In this document: piece after piece, positions 44,572 through 53,142 of the stretch | How positions within the stretch are numbered: the stretch's first letter is position 1 | Layout of the letters: each line of letters starts with the position of its first letter | Origin: Lacibacter sp. H407 | GTDB lineage: Bacteria > Bacteroidota > Bacteroidia > Chitinophagales > Chitinophagaceae | Reading direction: 5' to 3' | Assembly (NCBI RefSeq): GCF_037892605.1 | Contig: NZ_JBBKTU010000001.1 | Span: 1,860,001 to 1,924,000 of the forward strand | DNA length: 64,000 bases | Made by a program: the position numbers and the translations under genes | The notes under the pieces: model-generated | The model's input: only the letters and a program-made list of their open reading frames with translations | Databases searched by the model: none | Told to the model about the DNA's origin: nothing

Positions 44572-44675
44572 TTCCAGAGCAAGTTTTAGTGTGTCGTTGG
44601 GTAATTTGGGTTTAACTCTGTCAATCGTAAAGTTATCAGTAAAATTACGTATCCAATAGTCGTAAAAGACATTAT

Positions 44676-45350
44676 TTATAACTGGGTGGAATAAAACTCT
44701 TTACCGTAGTCTGGAGTTGAATAGGCGAGTGAAGTAAAGGCCTGCTGCTGAAAACGTTTTTCAGCCATTTCAATCATCCCCGCAGCATTCCAATCAATGG
44801 TTAGGAATCGGGCATGTGGGTGTTGGCAAATGGATTGCCATTTGGCAGCGCCATCTCCAAAAAAGTAAATGATTTGCTGGGCCAGTTCGGCAGCAAACGA
44901 ACCGGGTTCCAGTATTTTGGCGCCAATAGAAGAAAGCGGATCGAGGTTGGCTGTGTACAGACAGGTAAAAACTTCCATGCGACGGGCATCGATCATCGGG
45001 CAAAGTAAAAATGTATCGATTGATGTGATCTCTTTTAATGCTTCACTACTCATTACAGCTGTAGTTGGGATTGTAATAAGGGGCAACCCCAATGCATAAC
45101 ACAAACCCTTTGCCGATGCAAAGCCAACACGTAAACCGGTATAGGAGCCGGGGCCCGATGTAACAGCAATGGCCTGCAGGTCGGTCAATGCAAAACCGGT
45201 TTCCTGCATCAATTCTTTTATGGCCGGCTGCAAAAACGAACCATGATCTTTTTGGTTTTGATTTGTTTTGATACCAATCAGTTCAGCATCCTTTGCCAAA
45301 GCAAGGGATGCATGTGTGGTGGAAGTATCAATACAAAGCAGCAGCGCCAT
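44676..45350 (-). CDS. tsaB: tRNA threonylcarbamoyladenosine complex subunit TsaB
   Basis: A 224-residue ASKHA-fold protein needed with TsaD and TsaE to make t6A37 in ANN-decoding tRNAs. The N-terminus LLCIDTSTTHASLALAKD and the block ITSGPGSYTGLRVGFASAKGLCYAL are characteristic. Length is typical. It begins one base after the preceding gene's stop, so the two are co-transcribed. Confidence 0.92.
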   Translation of the reverse strand: MALLLCIDTSTTHASLALAKDAELIGIKTNQNQKDHGSFLQPAIKELMQETGFALTDLQAIAVTSGPGSYTGLRVGFASAKGLCYALGLPLITIPTTAVMSSEALKEITSIDTFLLCPMIDARRMEVFTCLYTANLDPLSSIGAKILEPGSFAAELAQQIIYFFGDGAAKWQSICQHPHARFLTIDWNAAGMIEMAEKRFQQQAFTSLAYSTPDYGKEFYSTQL

Positions 45351-45351
45351 A

Positions 45352-45990
45352 TCAATAAAAAATGTTTGATTGAGAAAGAGAGTCAGCCGGTTGATAACGT
45401 TGATCCGTAGCCGCTAATTTTTGCAACAGCGCCAGAATGCGCTGCTGGCCAATTGCATGACACCATTCGAATGGACCCATAGGACAACCTGTGCCCAATT
45501 TCATAGCCGTATCAATTTCAGCTTCGGTTGATATCTGTTCTTCCATTGCCAAAAAAGCTTCGTTGATGATCATGCTCAGCGTACGTGCACTTACAAAGCC
45601 GGGTGTATCGGCGGTAGCAAAAAAGGGAACCTGTAGTTTGATAAACAATTGCTCAAATAATTCCCGTTGACTGGGGTGTGCAGCAAATTCAATACAATTC
45701 CGGTTGATGAAGACCGGCCAGTGATTAAAGCGTGCAATAGGTGAACCATCAACAACAACAAGATCACTTAATCGGGAAACAATAGAACCGATGAGAACAG
45801 GAATGGAACAGGTTTGATAAAGGTTGATTCTTTCGGGATGTTCTTCAAACGAAAGATCTATCACACAATCTGTATTATCAAAATCTGAAACGGCAGGTTC
45901 GGCAACAACCTTGCAGTTAATGTCTGCAAACGGGAATGTTTTGCCAAACAATGTTGTAACCGGTTGTGGACTGATCAGCAGCAAATTCAT
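45352..45990 (-). CDS. 3-hydroxyacyl-CoA dehydrogenase-like protein with degenerate N-terminal domain
   Basis: A 212-residue protein. The C-terminal half is a 3-hydroxyacyl-CoA dehydrogenase C-terminal domain (DTPGFVSARTLSMIINEAFLAM; DTAMKLGTGCPMGPFEW). The N-terminal 100 residues have the strand order of a Rossmann domain (NLLLISPQP; DCVIDLSFEE; IPVLIGSIVS) but no GxGxxG motif and no HFFNP catalytic block. It is unlikely to be a normal NAD-dependent dehydrogenase. The ATG at 45990 has a -7 box 7 bp upstream. It forms an operon with tsaB. Confidence 0.75.
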   Translation of the reverse strand: MNLLLISPQPVTTLFGKTFPFADINCKVVAEPAVSDFDNTDCVIDLSFEEHPERINLYQTCSIPVLIGSIVSRLSDLVVVDGSPIARFNHWPVFINRNCIEFAAHPSQRELFEQLFIKLQVPFFATADTPGFVSARTLSMIINEAFLAMEEQISTEAEIDTAMKLGTGCPMGPFEWCHAIGQQRILALLQKLAATDQRYQPADSLSQSNIFY

Positions 45991-45996
45991 GTTCGG

Positions 45997-46004
45997 CAAA
46001 TTTA
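45997..46004 (-). promoter_or_regulatory. -7 promoter box of the dehydrogenase-like/tsaB operon
   Basis: Reads TAAATTTG on the minus strand, 7 bp before the ATG at 45990. The upstream in-frame start at 46014 is excluded because it would precede this box. Confidence 0.55.
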
Positions 46005-46050
46005 CAGGGAACAAAAAGCAAACCTGATTTTTTTCTTACCGGCAAAAAAC

Positions 46051-46058
46051 TAAGTTTG
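46051..46058 (+). promoter_or_regulatory. -7 promoter box of the cytosolic RidA gene
   Basis: TAAGTTTG matches TAnnTTTG and ends 7 bp before the ATG at 46066, implying a leaderless mRNA. It is divergent from the box at 45997. Confidence 0.6.
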
Positions 46059-46065
46059 TGGTACA

Positions 46066-46446
46066 ATGGAAAAGAAAATTATACAAACCAATCAGGCACC
46101 TGCGCCAATTGGTCCTTATAACCAGGCAGTAGCAGCAGGTGGATTTTTATTTATCTCCGGGCAGATCTGTATTAAGCCCGATACAGGCGATATGAACAAT
46201 GCCGATATACAGGCCGAAACGCACCAGGTAATGCATAATCTGAAAGCTGTATTGCAGGAAGCCGGTATGGATTTTCGGAATGTAGTAAAGACAACCATCT
46301 TTCTCAGCGATATGGTGTTGTTCAGTGAAGTGAATGAAATTTACGGCAAATATTTCGAAGGTGATTTTCCGGCAAGGGAAACGGTTGCTGTAAAAGGATT
46401 GCCGAAAAATGTAAATGTTGAGATCAGTATGATTGCCGCAGGGTAA
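46066..46446 (+). CDS. ridA: RidA family reactive-intermediate deaminase
   Basis: A 126-residue cytosolic protein of canonical length. It hydrolyses reactive 2-aminoacrylate-type enamines/imines. The motifs IQTNQAPAPIGPYNQAV, FISGQICI, MDFRNVVKTTIFLSDM and DFPARETVAVKGLPKNVNVEI are intact, including the catalytic arginine in PAR. It contrasts with the secreted homologue at 16670, in which this arginine is alanine. Confidence 0.93.
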   Translation: MEKKIIQTNQAPAPIGPYNQAVAAGGFLFISGQICIKPDTGDMNNADIQAETHQVMHNLKAVLQEAGMDFRNVVKTTIFLSDMVLFSEVNEIYGKYFEGDFPARETVAVKGLPKNVNVEISMIAAG

Positions 46447-46564
46447 TACCAGACGCTTTTATTGTATGTAGAAGACAAGCTCACTATGCAGAATTTTCTT
46501 TAACTTGTAATGGAGCAGCTGTAAGCAAAGGATGAAACTTGTCACCAATTTAAAATCAATCAAC

Positions 46565-46759
46565 ATGTCAAGGGAAATTGTTTTAGTCTTAGCAGTGATC
46601 GTTTCAATTATTCTTATTGTTGTTACATTAACCAAACTGGATAAGTTAGCTCTAAGCAAATCAAATAAACTTGCGCTTACCTACCTCACAATCTTTATTC
46701 CGCCATTAGGGTTTTTATTAGTTTCCGGCTATAAAAACAGTAGTAAGAGTATTGGGTAA
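46565..46759 (+). CDS. Small two-helix membrane protein
   Basis: A 64-residue protein with two hydrophobic helices (IVLVLAVIVSIILIVVTL and LALTYLTIFIPPLGFLLV) joined by a short basic loop and ending in a polar tail. The layout resembles PLDc-N-type or other small membrane peptides, but no family can be named. The ATG at 46565 is taken instead of 46532, because the helix would otherwise be preceded by an atypical extension. It ends before a bidirectional terminator. Confidence 0.6.
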   Translation: MSREIVLVLAVIVSIILIVVTLTKLDKLALSKSNKLALTYLTIFIPPLGFLLVSGYKNSSKSIG

Positions 46760-46813
46760 ATTAATTCTGCCTTCACTAAAAAGTGAAATAATTCTATAGC
46801 CTTTCGCATAAAC

Positions 46814-46845
46814 AAAAACGGTTGATTATTTGATCAACCGTTTTT
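46814..46845. terminator. Bidirectional terminator between the small membrane protein and rng genes
   Basis: A perfect 13-bp stem, AAAAACGGTTGAT (46814-46826) with ATCAACCGTTTTT (46833-46845), and a 6-nt loop. It lies three bases from the rng stop. Confidence 0.92.
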
Positions 46846-46847
46846 AT

Positions 46848-48395
46848 TTAGAGTCTGATTTCTTCTTCATGATTATCGAAGAAGTGATATTCAGTGAGGT
46901 GGTACGATGTATTCGCTTTCACCTTAATTTTTTGTTTGTACTTCCAGCTCCACTTCATACGCTTGGATGGGAATCCTTTGCGTAAGTATGCTTCCATAAT
47001 AGGATGCACCGCAATAGAAAGCACTTTATGCTTTTGCATCACCAGGTAGCTGATATTCTTTTCAATTTCATCTTCGAGGATCAGTGTAGCTGAAACTTTT
47101 CCGGTACCGCTGCAGCTCGGGCACACTTCCATGGTGTTGATGTTCACTTCCGGCTTCATCCGCTGGCGGGTGATCTGCATCAATCCAAATTTCGAAATAG
47201 GAAGGATCGCATGCTTCGCTCTGTCGGCTCGCATAAATTCTTCCATCGCTTCTGCCAAACGACGTTTGTTATCGGGCAACTTCATATCAATAAAGTCAAC
47301 CACGATAATTCCACCGATATCACGCAACCGCAACTGACGTGCGATTTCTTCCGCACCTTCCAGGTTTGTTTGCAATGCATTTTCTTCCTGATTCGTGCTT
47401 ACACTTTTATAACCGCTGTTTACATCAATTACATGCAACGCTTCAGTATGCTCAATAATAAGATATGCACCACTGGCAAGGTTCACGGTTTTACCGAACG
47501 ATCCTTTTACCTGTTTGGTAACACCAAAATTATCGAAGATGGGAGAGCCGTTTTGATAGAAGGTAACGATGTCTGTTTTGTCCGGTGCTACTTTTTGAAT
47601 GTAGGTACGGGCATCGTTGTAAATGTTTTTGTCATTCACCACAATGCGATTAAAATCGGCACTCAGCAGATCACGAAGAATGCTGGTGGTTTTATCTGTC
47701 TCACCTAAAATTTTCGAAGGAGCAGTCGCATTTTTCAGATTTTTTTGAATCTGTTGCCACATATTGATGAGGTTGTTGAGATCTTCGTGAAGCTCTGCAG
47801 TATTTTTTCCTTCAGCAGCAGTACGAACGATCACACCAAAGTTTTTGGTGCGGATCGATTCAACGATCTTTTGCAAACGCTTGCGTTCATCGCTTGAATG
47901 TATTTTGCGGGATACCGCTACAATATCATTAAAGGGAGTAAGCACTACAAAACGGCCGGGCAATGAAATTTCACAACTAAGGCGTGGGCCTTTCGCTGCA
48001 ATGGGTTCTTTCAGGATCTGAACCAATACATTGGGCTTGCCATTCAAAACCTCGCCGATCTTTCCGGTTTTAATGATCTCAGCTTCAGTTTGAAATTTAC
48101 CAAAGTCGCTGATATCTTCCGATTTCTCGTTGATAGATAATGCAGTAAATTTTAAGAGGGAGCGTACATACGGACTGAGATCGGTGTAATGCAGAAAGCC
48201 GTCTTTTTCAAAACCAACATCCACAAATGCAGCATTCATACCCGGTACCAGTTTTTTTACCTTACCCAGATATAAATCACCAACAGTAAAACTGGTATCA
48301 AGACTTTCCTGATGCAGCTCTACTAATCTCTTGTCTTCTAATAACGCTATTTCAACCCCGGTTGGGGCAGAATTAATGATCAGTTCCTTATTCAC
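46848..48395 (-). CDS. rng: Ribonuclease G/E family endoribonuclease
   Basis: A 515-residue enzyme for rRNA maturation and mRNA decay. An S1 domain (about residues 35-125; VGDLYLGKVKKLVPGMNAAFVD) is followed by the RNase E/G catalytic domain, with YLIIEHTEALHVIDVNSG and the metal-binding GGIIVVDFIDMKLPDNK. The zinc-link motif is CPSCSGTGKV. The length and lack of a disordered C-terminal scaffold point to RNase G rather than RNase E. The bS22-like gene is encoded upstream on the same strand. Confidence 0.92.
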   Translation of the reverse strand: MNKELIINSAPTGVEIALLEDKRLVELHQESLDTSFTVGDLYLGKVKKLVPGMNAAFVDVGFEKDGFLHYTDLSPYVRSLLKFTALSINEKSEDISDFGKFQTEAEIIKTGKIGEVLNGKPNVLVQILKEPIAAKGPRLSCEISLPGRFVVLTPFNDIVAVSRKIHSSDERKRLQKIVESIRTKNFGVIVRTAAEGKNTAELHEDLNNLINMWQQIQKNLKNATAPSKILGETDKTTSILRDLLSADFNRIVVNDKNIYNDARTYIQKVAPDKTDIVTFYQNGSPIFDNFGVTKQVKGSFGKTVNLASGAYLIIEHTEALHVIDVNSGYKSVSTNQEENALQTNLEGAEEIARQLRLRDIGGIIVVDFIDMKLPDNKRRLAEAMEEFMRADRAKHAILPISKFGLMQITRQRMKPEVNINTMEVCPSCSGTGKVSATLILEDEIEKNISYLVMQKHKVLSIAVHPIMEAYLRKGFPSKRMKWSWKYKQKIKVKANTSYHLTEYHFFDNHEEEIRL

Positions 48396-48512
48396 TCGAT
48401 ACGTCTTTAAAATTGAACCATTCTTACTTCACCTGATCAGGAAGGAATGAGCCGGTTACAGCATGAGTATACAAGCAAGCACACAGATCTCTGTATTGGC
48501 TATAGCGAAGCA

Positions 48513-48536
48513 GAGTCCCGTTTAAAAGCGGGACTC
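48513..48536 (-). terminator. Hairpin after the bS22-like gene
   Basis: A perfect 8-bp stem, GAGTCCCG (48513-48520) with CGGGACTC (48529-48536), and an AT-rich loop. It lies between the small ribosomal-type gene and rng. No clear U tract follows, so termination may be partial. Confidence 0.55.
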
Positions 48537-48552
48537 CGTTCAATTCAGAAGA

Positions 48553-48648
48553 TTATTTATTCTTCTTCTTATGACGGTTCTTTCTAAGACGTTTCTTACG
48601 CTTGTGTGTAGCAATCTTATGACGCTTTCTCTTTTTTCCGCAAGGCAT
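48553..48648 (-). CDS. AURKAIP1/COX24-domain small basic protein (bS22-like ribosomal protein)
   Basis: A 31-residue, extremely basic protein: it starts MPCGKKRKRHKIATHKRKKR and ends in HKKKNK. Nearly two thirds of the residues are Lys or Arg. This is the short AURKAIP1/COX24-type peptide conserved in Bacteroidota; relatives are small-subunit ribosomal proteins (mycobacterial bS22, mitochondrial mS38). It is easily missed because of its length. A hairpin separates it from rng, and the TPR protein gene ends 33 bp downstream in coordinate, upstream in transcription. Confidence 0.85.
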   Translation of the reverse strand: MPCGKKRKRHKIATHKRKKRLRKNRHKKKNK

Positions 48649-48681
48649 GTTTAATACGTTTTACGTTCGTTAAAAAATATG

Positions 48682-49584
48682 TTATAATAATTTAATGTGG
48701 TCTTCTATCTGTTTCATCATTTCCGGGTTACTCCGGAATTTTCCTTGTGATTCTAACAACTTTACTGTTTCTAAAAACTGCTGGTACCACTTTTTGGCAT
48801 TCACTTTATCACCGCTTTTTTCATAAGCATCCGCTAACCGGAGTTTTACTTCCAGATTTTGCGGTTGCAGTTGTGTTACTTTTTCAAAGCGTTCAATGGC
48901 TTTGGGCCATTGTGCGCTGATAAAAGAACCAACTCCCAACATGTATTGGGCAAATGCATTGTCAGGATTTTTTTCTGCTACTTCACGAATAAGGGCGATC
49001 CCTTTCATTGGTGGTTCGCTTCCGCCGGCTCCAAAAAAGTAGGTACTTCCGAGTCCAACTTTGGTTGAATCGTTGCCGGGATTCAGTTCATATGCCTTTT
49101 CAAATAACTCTCTTGCTTCCTTTGCCATCCATAGCTGGAGAGGCTGTTCCGTTACCGTTTGCAGCTCCTCTAAAAACAAATGGGCAGCAAAGGTGAGGTT
49201 TTTCTCCGAATTTTCCAACTTAGCAGCTTCTGCAATGTATTTGGCATAGGGCACAAAGGCACCAATGGTATCCATCCAGAAGGCAGATAATTTGCGATAA
49301 ACCTGAATTTGTTGATTTTTTACATCGCCCCGCACCACCGAATTTTCCCATTCCGTTACTTTCTGCAGTTGAGCCGGGTTCAGTCGTTTCTTCGCCAAGC
49401 CAAGCATGGTGGGGAAATCGAGCAAGGTTGTGTTCCCTGCTGCAGGAGCAGTAGTGGCCGTTTTAGAATGATCATGTCCGGCATGATCATCTTCTGTTTT
49501 TTTGGGTACTGTTCTTCCAAAAAAATACAAAAGAAAAACTGCTGAGATCGCAGCAGTTATAGAAATAATTTGTTGCCTGTTCAC
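48682..49584 (-). CDS. Membrane-anchored tetratricopeptide-repeat protein
   Basis: A 300-residue protein with a GTG start. One N-terminal helix (IISITAAISAVFLLYFFG) anchors it, followed by a short histidine-rich segment (DDHAGHDH) and an Ala/Thr linker. TPR units follow, the clearest at about residues 165-270 (ARELFEKAYELNPGNDSTKV; AQYMLGVGSFISAQWPKAIE; RFEKVTQLQPQNLEVKLRL). It is periplasmic by topology. A -7 box 20 bp upstream supports the start. HU is encoded upstream on the same strand. Partner unknown. Confidence 0.8.
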   Translation of the reverse strand: MNRQQIISITAAISAVFLLYFFGRTVPKKTEDDHAGHDHSKTATTAPAAGNTTLLDFPTMLGLAKKRLNPAQLQKVTEWENSVVRGDVKNQQIQVYRKLSAFWMDTIGAFVPYAKYIAEAAKLENSEKNLTFAAHLFLEELQTVTEQPLQLWMAKEARELFEKAYELNPGNDSTKVGLGSTYFFGAGGSEPPMKGIALIREVAEKNPDNAFAQYMLGVGSFISAQWPKAIERFEKVTQLQPQNLEVKLRLADAYEKSGDKVNAKKWYQQFLETVKLLESQGKFRSNPEMMKQIEDHIKLL

Positions 49585-49603
49585 TGTTCAAAAAATTGAA
49601 CTG

Positions 49604-49611
49604 CAAAGCTA
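49604..49611 (-). promoter_or_regulatory. -7 promoter box of the TPR protein gene
   Basis: Reads TAGCTTTG on the minus strand, an exact TAnnTTTG match, 19 bp before the GTG start at 49584. Confidence 0.55.
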
Positions 49612-49647
49612 CAGGAAGCCAGTGATTATTAGTGAAGTAAAATGAAT

Positions 49648-49938
49648 TTAACTTCCCTTGTATTGGGTTTTTACTTCCTGCACAAATTCTTTCGCTGGCT
49701 TAAAAGCGGGAATGTAATGCTCAGGAATATGAACCGCCGTATTACGCTTGATGTTGCGACCAATTTTGGCTGCACGTTTTTTTGTGATAAAGCTCCCAAA
49801 TCCACGGATATAGATATTCTGACCCGCAGAAAGAGAATCCTTTACTTCTTTAAACATGGTTTCAAGTGTAACAAGCACATCCACCTTGGGAATGCCTGTT
49901 TTTTCGGAGATTTGGTTCACGAGATCTGCTTTTCTCAT
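49648..49938 (-). CDS. HU/IHF family DNA-binding protein
   Basis: A 96-residue histone-like protein. Motifs are RKADLVNQISEKTGIPK at the N-terminus, then IYIRGFGSFITKKRAAKIGRN in the DNA-wrapping arm region, and an arm ending HIPEHYIPAFKPAKEF. The proline at the arm tip is replaced by isoleucine/alanine context (NTAVHIPEHYIP), as is common in Bacteroidota HU. It bends DNA as a dimer. The ATG at 49938 is chosen over an upstream TTG. Confidence 0.93.
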   Translation of the reverse strand: MRKADLVNQISEKTGIPKVDVLVTLETMFKEVKDSLSAGQNIYIRGFGSFITKKRAAKIGRNIKRNTAVHIPEHYIPAFKPAKEFVQEVKTQYKGS

Positions 49939-50116
49939 GGGCAATAATTTAAGGGTTGAGTTTATTTTGGTCTAATATCCTGAAATATTTTCAAAAACTG
50001 AAATATTTGGTCAAATTTCTTTCAATAACTTGTTGATAATGAACAAAATGCCCATTTAGTGGGTTTCATTGCTTTTATTTGTACAAATTCAGAAACATTT
50101 ATCGGCAACGGGCACT

Positions 50117-51232
50117 ATGGAACGTTCAACTTTTTTTCGCAAAAAACTACTGCATTGGCATCATACTAAAAATAGGCGCCAGCTTCCCTGGAAGCAGGAA
50201 AAAGATGTGTACCGCATCTGGCTGAGTGAAATTATTTTACAACAAACCCGTGCGGGTCAGGGGTTGAAATATTATGAACGGTTCATTCAAACTTATCCAA
50301 CTATTCAATCGCTTGCAAACGCACCAATTGAAGAGGTGTATAAATTATGGGAAGGTTTGGGGTATTACAACCGTTGCCGCAACCTTTATGCAACTGCACA
50401 AAAAATTGCATTTGAGTTGAATGGAAATTTTCCAAATGCGTATGATACAATTCTTGAACTGAAAGGAATTGGTCCATACACAGCTGCTGCTATTTCTTCG
50501 TTCGGCTTCGGACTTCCGTATGCTGTTGTTGATGGAAATGTGTTTCGTGTACTGAGTCGTGTGTTTGGAATTGAAACGGCTACGGACAGTACGATTGGGA
50601 AAAAACAGTTTCAGGAGTTGGCGCAGCAATGTTTGGATACAAATGATCCGGCCTCCTATAACCAGGCCATCATGGATTTTGGTGCAACTGTTTGCAAGCC
50701 CGATCTTCCGGAATGCGGCGGTTGTATAATGAAAAAGCAATGTGTTGCTTTTCAAACAGAACGGGTAAATGAGTTGCCTGTAAAAGAAAAACAAACCAAG
50801 ATCAGAAGCAGATGGTTCTGGTTTTACATTCTTGAGCAAAATGGTTTGTTTGCAGTGCAAAAGCGAACAGGCAAAGATGTGTGGAGTAATTTGTATGAAT
50901 TTCCGAATAATGAATTTGCTTCTGAAAAGGAATGGAAAAAAACAGGAGGTACTGCATTTGAAACCTGGCTGAAAGAAAAAAAGATCACACAAAAAGCAAC
51001 ACAAGTAAGTATAACAAAACCGATCAAACAGCAACTAAGCCATCAAACTATTTATGCAACGGCGGAATTGCTGCAGTTGAAAGGAAAAGCGGTAATTAAA
51101 AACGATTGGGAATGGAAAACAGCCAGGCAATTGCAACAATTACCGTTTCCAAAATTGTTGAATGATTTTTTGAAGGCAGGTGTTCTTGAATTATTTGGCC
51201 TGATTAATGGAACAGTTACGCAAAAAACGTAA
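50117..51232 (+). CDS. mutY: A/G-specific adenine glycosylase
   Basis: A 371-residue enzyme that removes adenine opposite 8-oxoguanine. The catalytic glutamate is in WLSEIILQQTRAGQGLKYYE, the HhH motif is LKGIGPYTAAAISSFGFG, and the catalytic aspartate is in VVDGNVFRVLSR. The [4Fe-4S] cysteines are in VCKPDLPECGGCIMKKQC. The C-terminal NUDIX-like 8-oxoG recognition domain starts near residue 230. An in-frame start at 50069 would add 16 residues not typical of MutY. ssb follows. Confidence 0.95.
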   Translation: MERSTFFRKKLLHWHHTKNRRQLPWKQEKDVYRIWLSEIILQQTRAGQGLKYYERFIQTYPTIQSLANAPIEEVYKLWEGLGYYNRCRNLYATAQKIAFELNGNFPNAYDTILELKGIGPYTAAAISSFGFGLPYAVVDGNVFRVLSRVFGIETATDSTIGKKQFQELAQQCLDTNDPASYNQAIMDFGATVCKPDLPECGGCIMKKQCVAFQTERVNELPVKEKQTKIRSRWFWFYILEQNGLFAVQKRTGKDVWSNLYEFPNNEFASEKEWKKTGGTAFETWLKEKKITQKATQVSITKPIKQQLSHQTIYATAELLQLKGKAVIKNDWEWKTARQLQQLPFPKLLNDFLKAGVLELFGLINGTVTQKT

Positions 51233-51296
51233 TTTAGGAGTAACGACGGAAAGCGTTTGGAACTGATTCATTTATTCAGCAATAAAACTTATACGT

Positions 51297-51728
51297 ATGA
51301 GAGGAGTTAACCGTGTAATGCTTATAGGCAATCTGGGGAAAGACCCTGATGTACAGGTACTGGAAGGAAATATTGCGGTTGCAAAATTTCCATTAGCTAC
51401 AACTGAAACATTTAAAGATCGTACGGGTAAACTGGTGAGTCAAACCGAGTGGCATACAGTGGTATTGTGGCGTGGCCTTGCAGAATTGGCACAGAAATAC
51501 CTGCACAAAGGAAGTCTTGTTTATATTGAAGGACGTTTAAAAACCCGAAGTTGGGAAGATAAAGAAGGGGTTAAAAAATATGCAACGGAGGTCGTTGGCG
51601 ATAACCTGATTATGCTGGATAAAAGGGCAGAAGGTGCCGGCCGTCCAGATGGTCCTGAATCCTTGCCCGGCTACCATGGCGATGATCTGCCACCCATCGG
51701 TGAACCGAGTGCTGATTTACCATTTTAG
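51297..51728 (+). CDS. ssb: Single-stranded DNA-binding protein
   Basis: A 143-residue protein. The OB-fold covers residues 1-105 (VNRVMLIGNLGKDPDVQVLE; VSQTEWHTVVLWRGLAELAQKY; KGSLVYIEGRLKTRSWEDK). A short acidic/proline linker ends in the DLPF tail that recruits SSB-interacting proteins. It coats single-stranded DNA in replication and repair. It lies between mutY and gldE, an arrangement I believe is common in this group. Confidence 0.95.
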   Translation: MRGVNRVMLIGNLGKDPDVQVLEGNIAVAKFPLATTETFKDRTGKLVSQTEWHTVVLWRGLAELAQKYLHKGSLVYIEGRLKTRSWEDKEGVKKYATEVVGDNLIMLDKRAEGAGRPDGPESLPGYHGDDLPPIGEPSADLPF

Positions 51729-51793
51729 GAAATACCGTTGCGAATGCTATTTTTGCCGGTATAGCGGCGCATTGTTCACTTAATCTACATGCT

Positions 51794-53137
51794 TTGGATT
51801 GTTACCACGTCAGCACTTCATTTTTACTTTCTATTAAACCTGTTCTTTTGGCAATTAACAGCCAGGGATTAACCTTACTGGTGATCCTGTTTTTACTGTT
51901 ATTGTTTTTTTCGTTTGTTGTAAGTGGTGCGGAGGTTGCTTTTTTCTCGTTGCGGTACAAAGATCTCAACATGATCAAAACAAGACCGGAAGCACCAGCC
52001 AAACGCATTGTGAATTTGCTGGAAGAACCAAAAGTTCTGATGGCCAGTTTAATGTCGGCTAATGTAGTGTTCAATCTTTGTTTGATCTTCCTTACCAATT
52101 TTTTAATTGACGAAGCGCTCAACCTACGGCATAATTTATTTTGGGTAGAATTTGTTTTAAAAGCAACGGCCATTACAGCCTTGATCCTTTTGTTCTGCGA
52201 AATATTACCGAAAGTATGGGCCTCGCAAAACAATATCTTCTTTGCGTATTTCGCCAGTTGGTGGATCGACTCCATTGTTTATCCATTGTTTAAAACAACG
52301 GGAAACTGGTTGGCAGGTTATACTGATAGTATAGAAAAACGGATGTCGAGATATCAAACATCGTCGCTCAAATCAGATGAACTGGATTATGCCATTGATC
52401 TGATGAGTGAAGAAGAAGCTACGGTAAAAGAAAAGCAGATACTCAAAGGCATTCAGAACTTCAGCAATATAACAGTGAAGCAGATCATGCGTTCCCGTTT
52501 GGATGTAAGTGGGATCGATTACAATAGTTCATTTACTGATCTCATCAATCGTGTGCAGGATCTGCATTACAGTCGGTTGCCGGTGTATAAAAACAACATG
52601 GACGAAGTAGTGGGCATTTTACAAACCAAAGATCTGTTGCCACATATTAACGATGTAGATGGGTTTCATTGGCATCAGCTAATGCGCACACCATTCTTTG
52701 TACCTGAGCAAAAACTGATCGACGATCTGTTGAAAGAGTTTCAGCAAAAGCGGATACACTTTGCAGTGGTGGTGGATGAGTTTGGTGGCACCAGTGGTAT
52801 TGTAACAATGGAAGATGTGGTTGAAGAAATTATTGGTGATATTAAAGATGAATTTGATGATGAAGAAAGTGTGAACAAGAAAGTTGACGAACACAATTAT
52901 ATTTTTGAAGGCCGCACTATGATACATGATGTATGTCGTACAATGAATCTTCCCCCTGATACGTTTGATAAAGTAAGAGGTGAAAGCGAATCGTTGGCCG
53001 GGCTTGTATTGGAACTGGCCGAACGTTTACCACCGGTGAATGAAGTTGTGGAAACCGGCGATTTTCAATTCACGATCCAGGAAGTAAGCCGCAACCGTAT
53101 TGAAAAAGTGAAAGTGACCATTAAACCCATTGATTGA
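51794..53137 (+). CDS. gldE: Gliding-motility-associated CorC/HlyC-type membrane protein GldE
   Basis: A 447-residue protein. Three to four N-terminal helices form a DUF21/CNNM domain (LLVILFLLLLFFSFVVSGAE; MASLMSANVVFNLCLIF). Two CBS domains follow (IMRSRLDVSGIDYNSSF; FGGTSGIVTMEDVVEEIIGD), then a CorC_HlyC domain at the C-terminus. The family is a paralogue of magnesium/cobalt efflux proteins; GldE is encoded next to GldD, as here. The start is uncertain: no ATG precedes the first helix, and TTG at 51794 is the most upstream option. Confidence 0.88.
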   Translation: MDCYHVSTSFLLSIKPVLLAINSQGLTLLVILFLLLLFFSFVVSGAEVAFFSLRYKDLNMIKTRPEAPAKRIVNLLEEPKVLMASLMSANVVFNLCLIFLTNFLIDEALNLRHNLFWVEFVLKATAITALILLFCEILPKVWASQNNIFFAYFASWWIDSIVYPLFKTTGNWLAGYTDSIEKRMSRYQTSSLKSDELDYAIDLMSEEEATVKEKQILKGIQNFSNITVKQIMRSRLDVSGIDYNSSFTDLINRVQDLHYSRLPVYKNNMDEVVGILQTKDLLPHINDVDGFHWHQLMRTPFFVPEQKLIDDLLKEFQQKRIHFAVVVDEFGGTSGIVTMEDVVEEIIGDIKDEFDDEESVNKKVDEHNYIFEGRTMIHDVCRTMNLPPDTFDKVRGESESLAGLVLELAERLPPVNEVVETGDFQFTIQEVSRNRIEKVKVTIKPID

Positions 53138-53142
53138 TTAAC

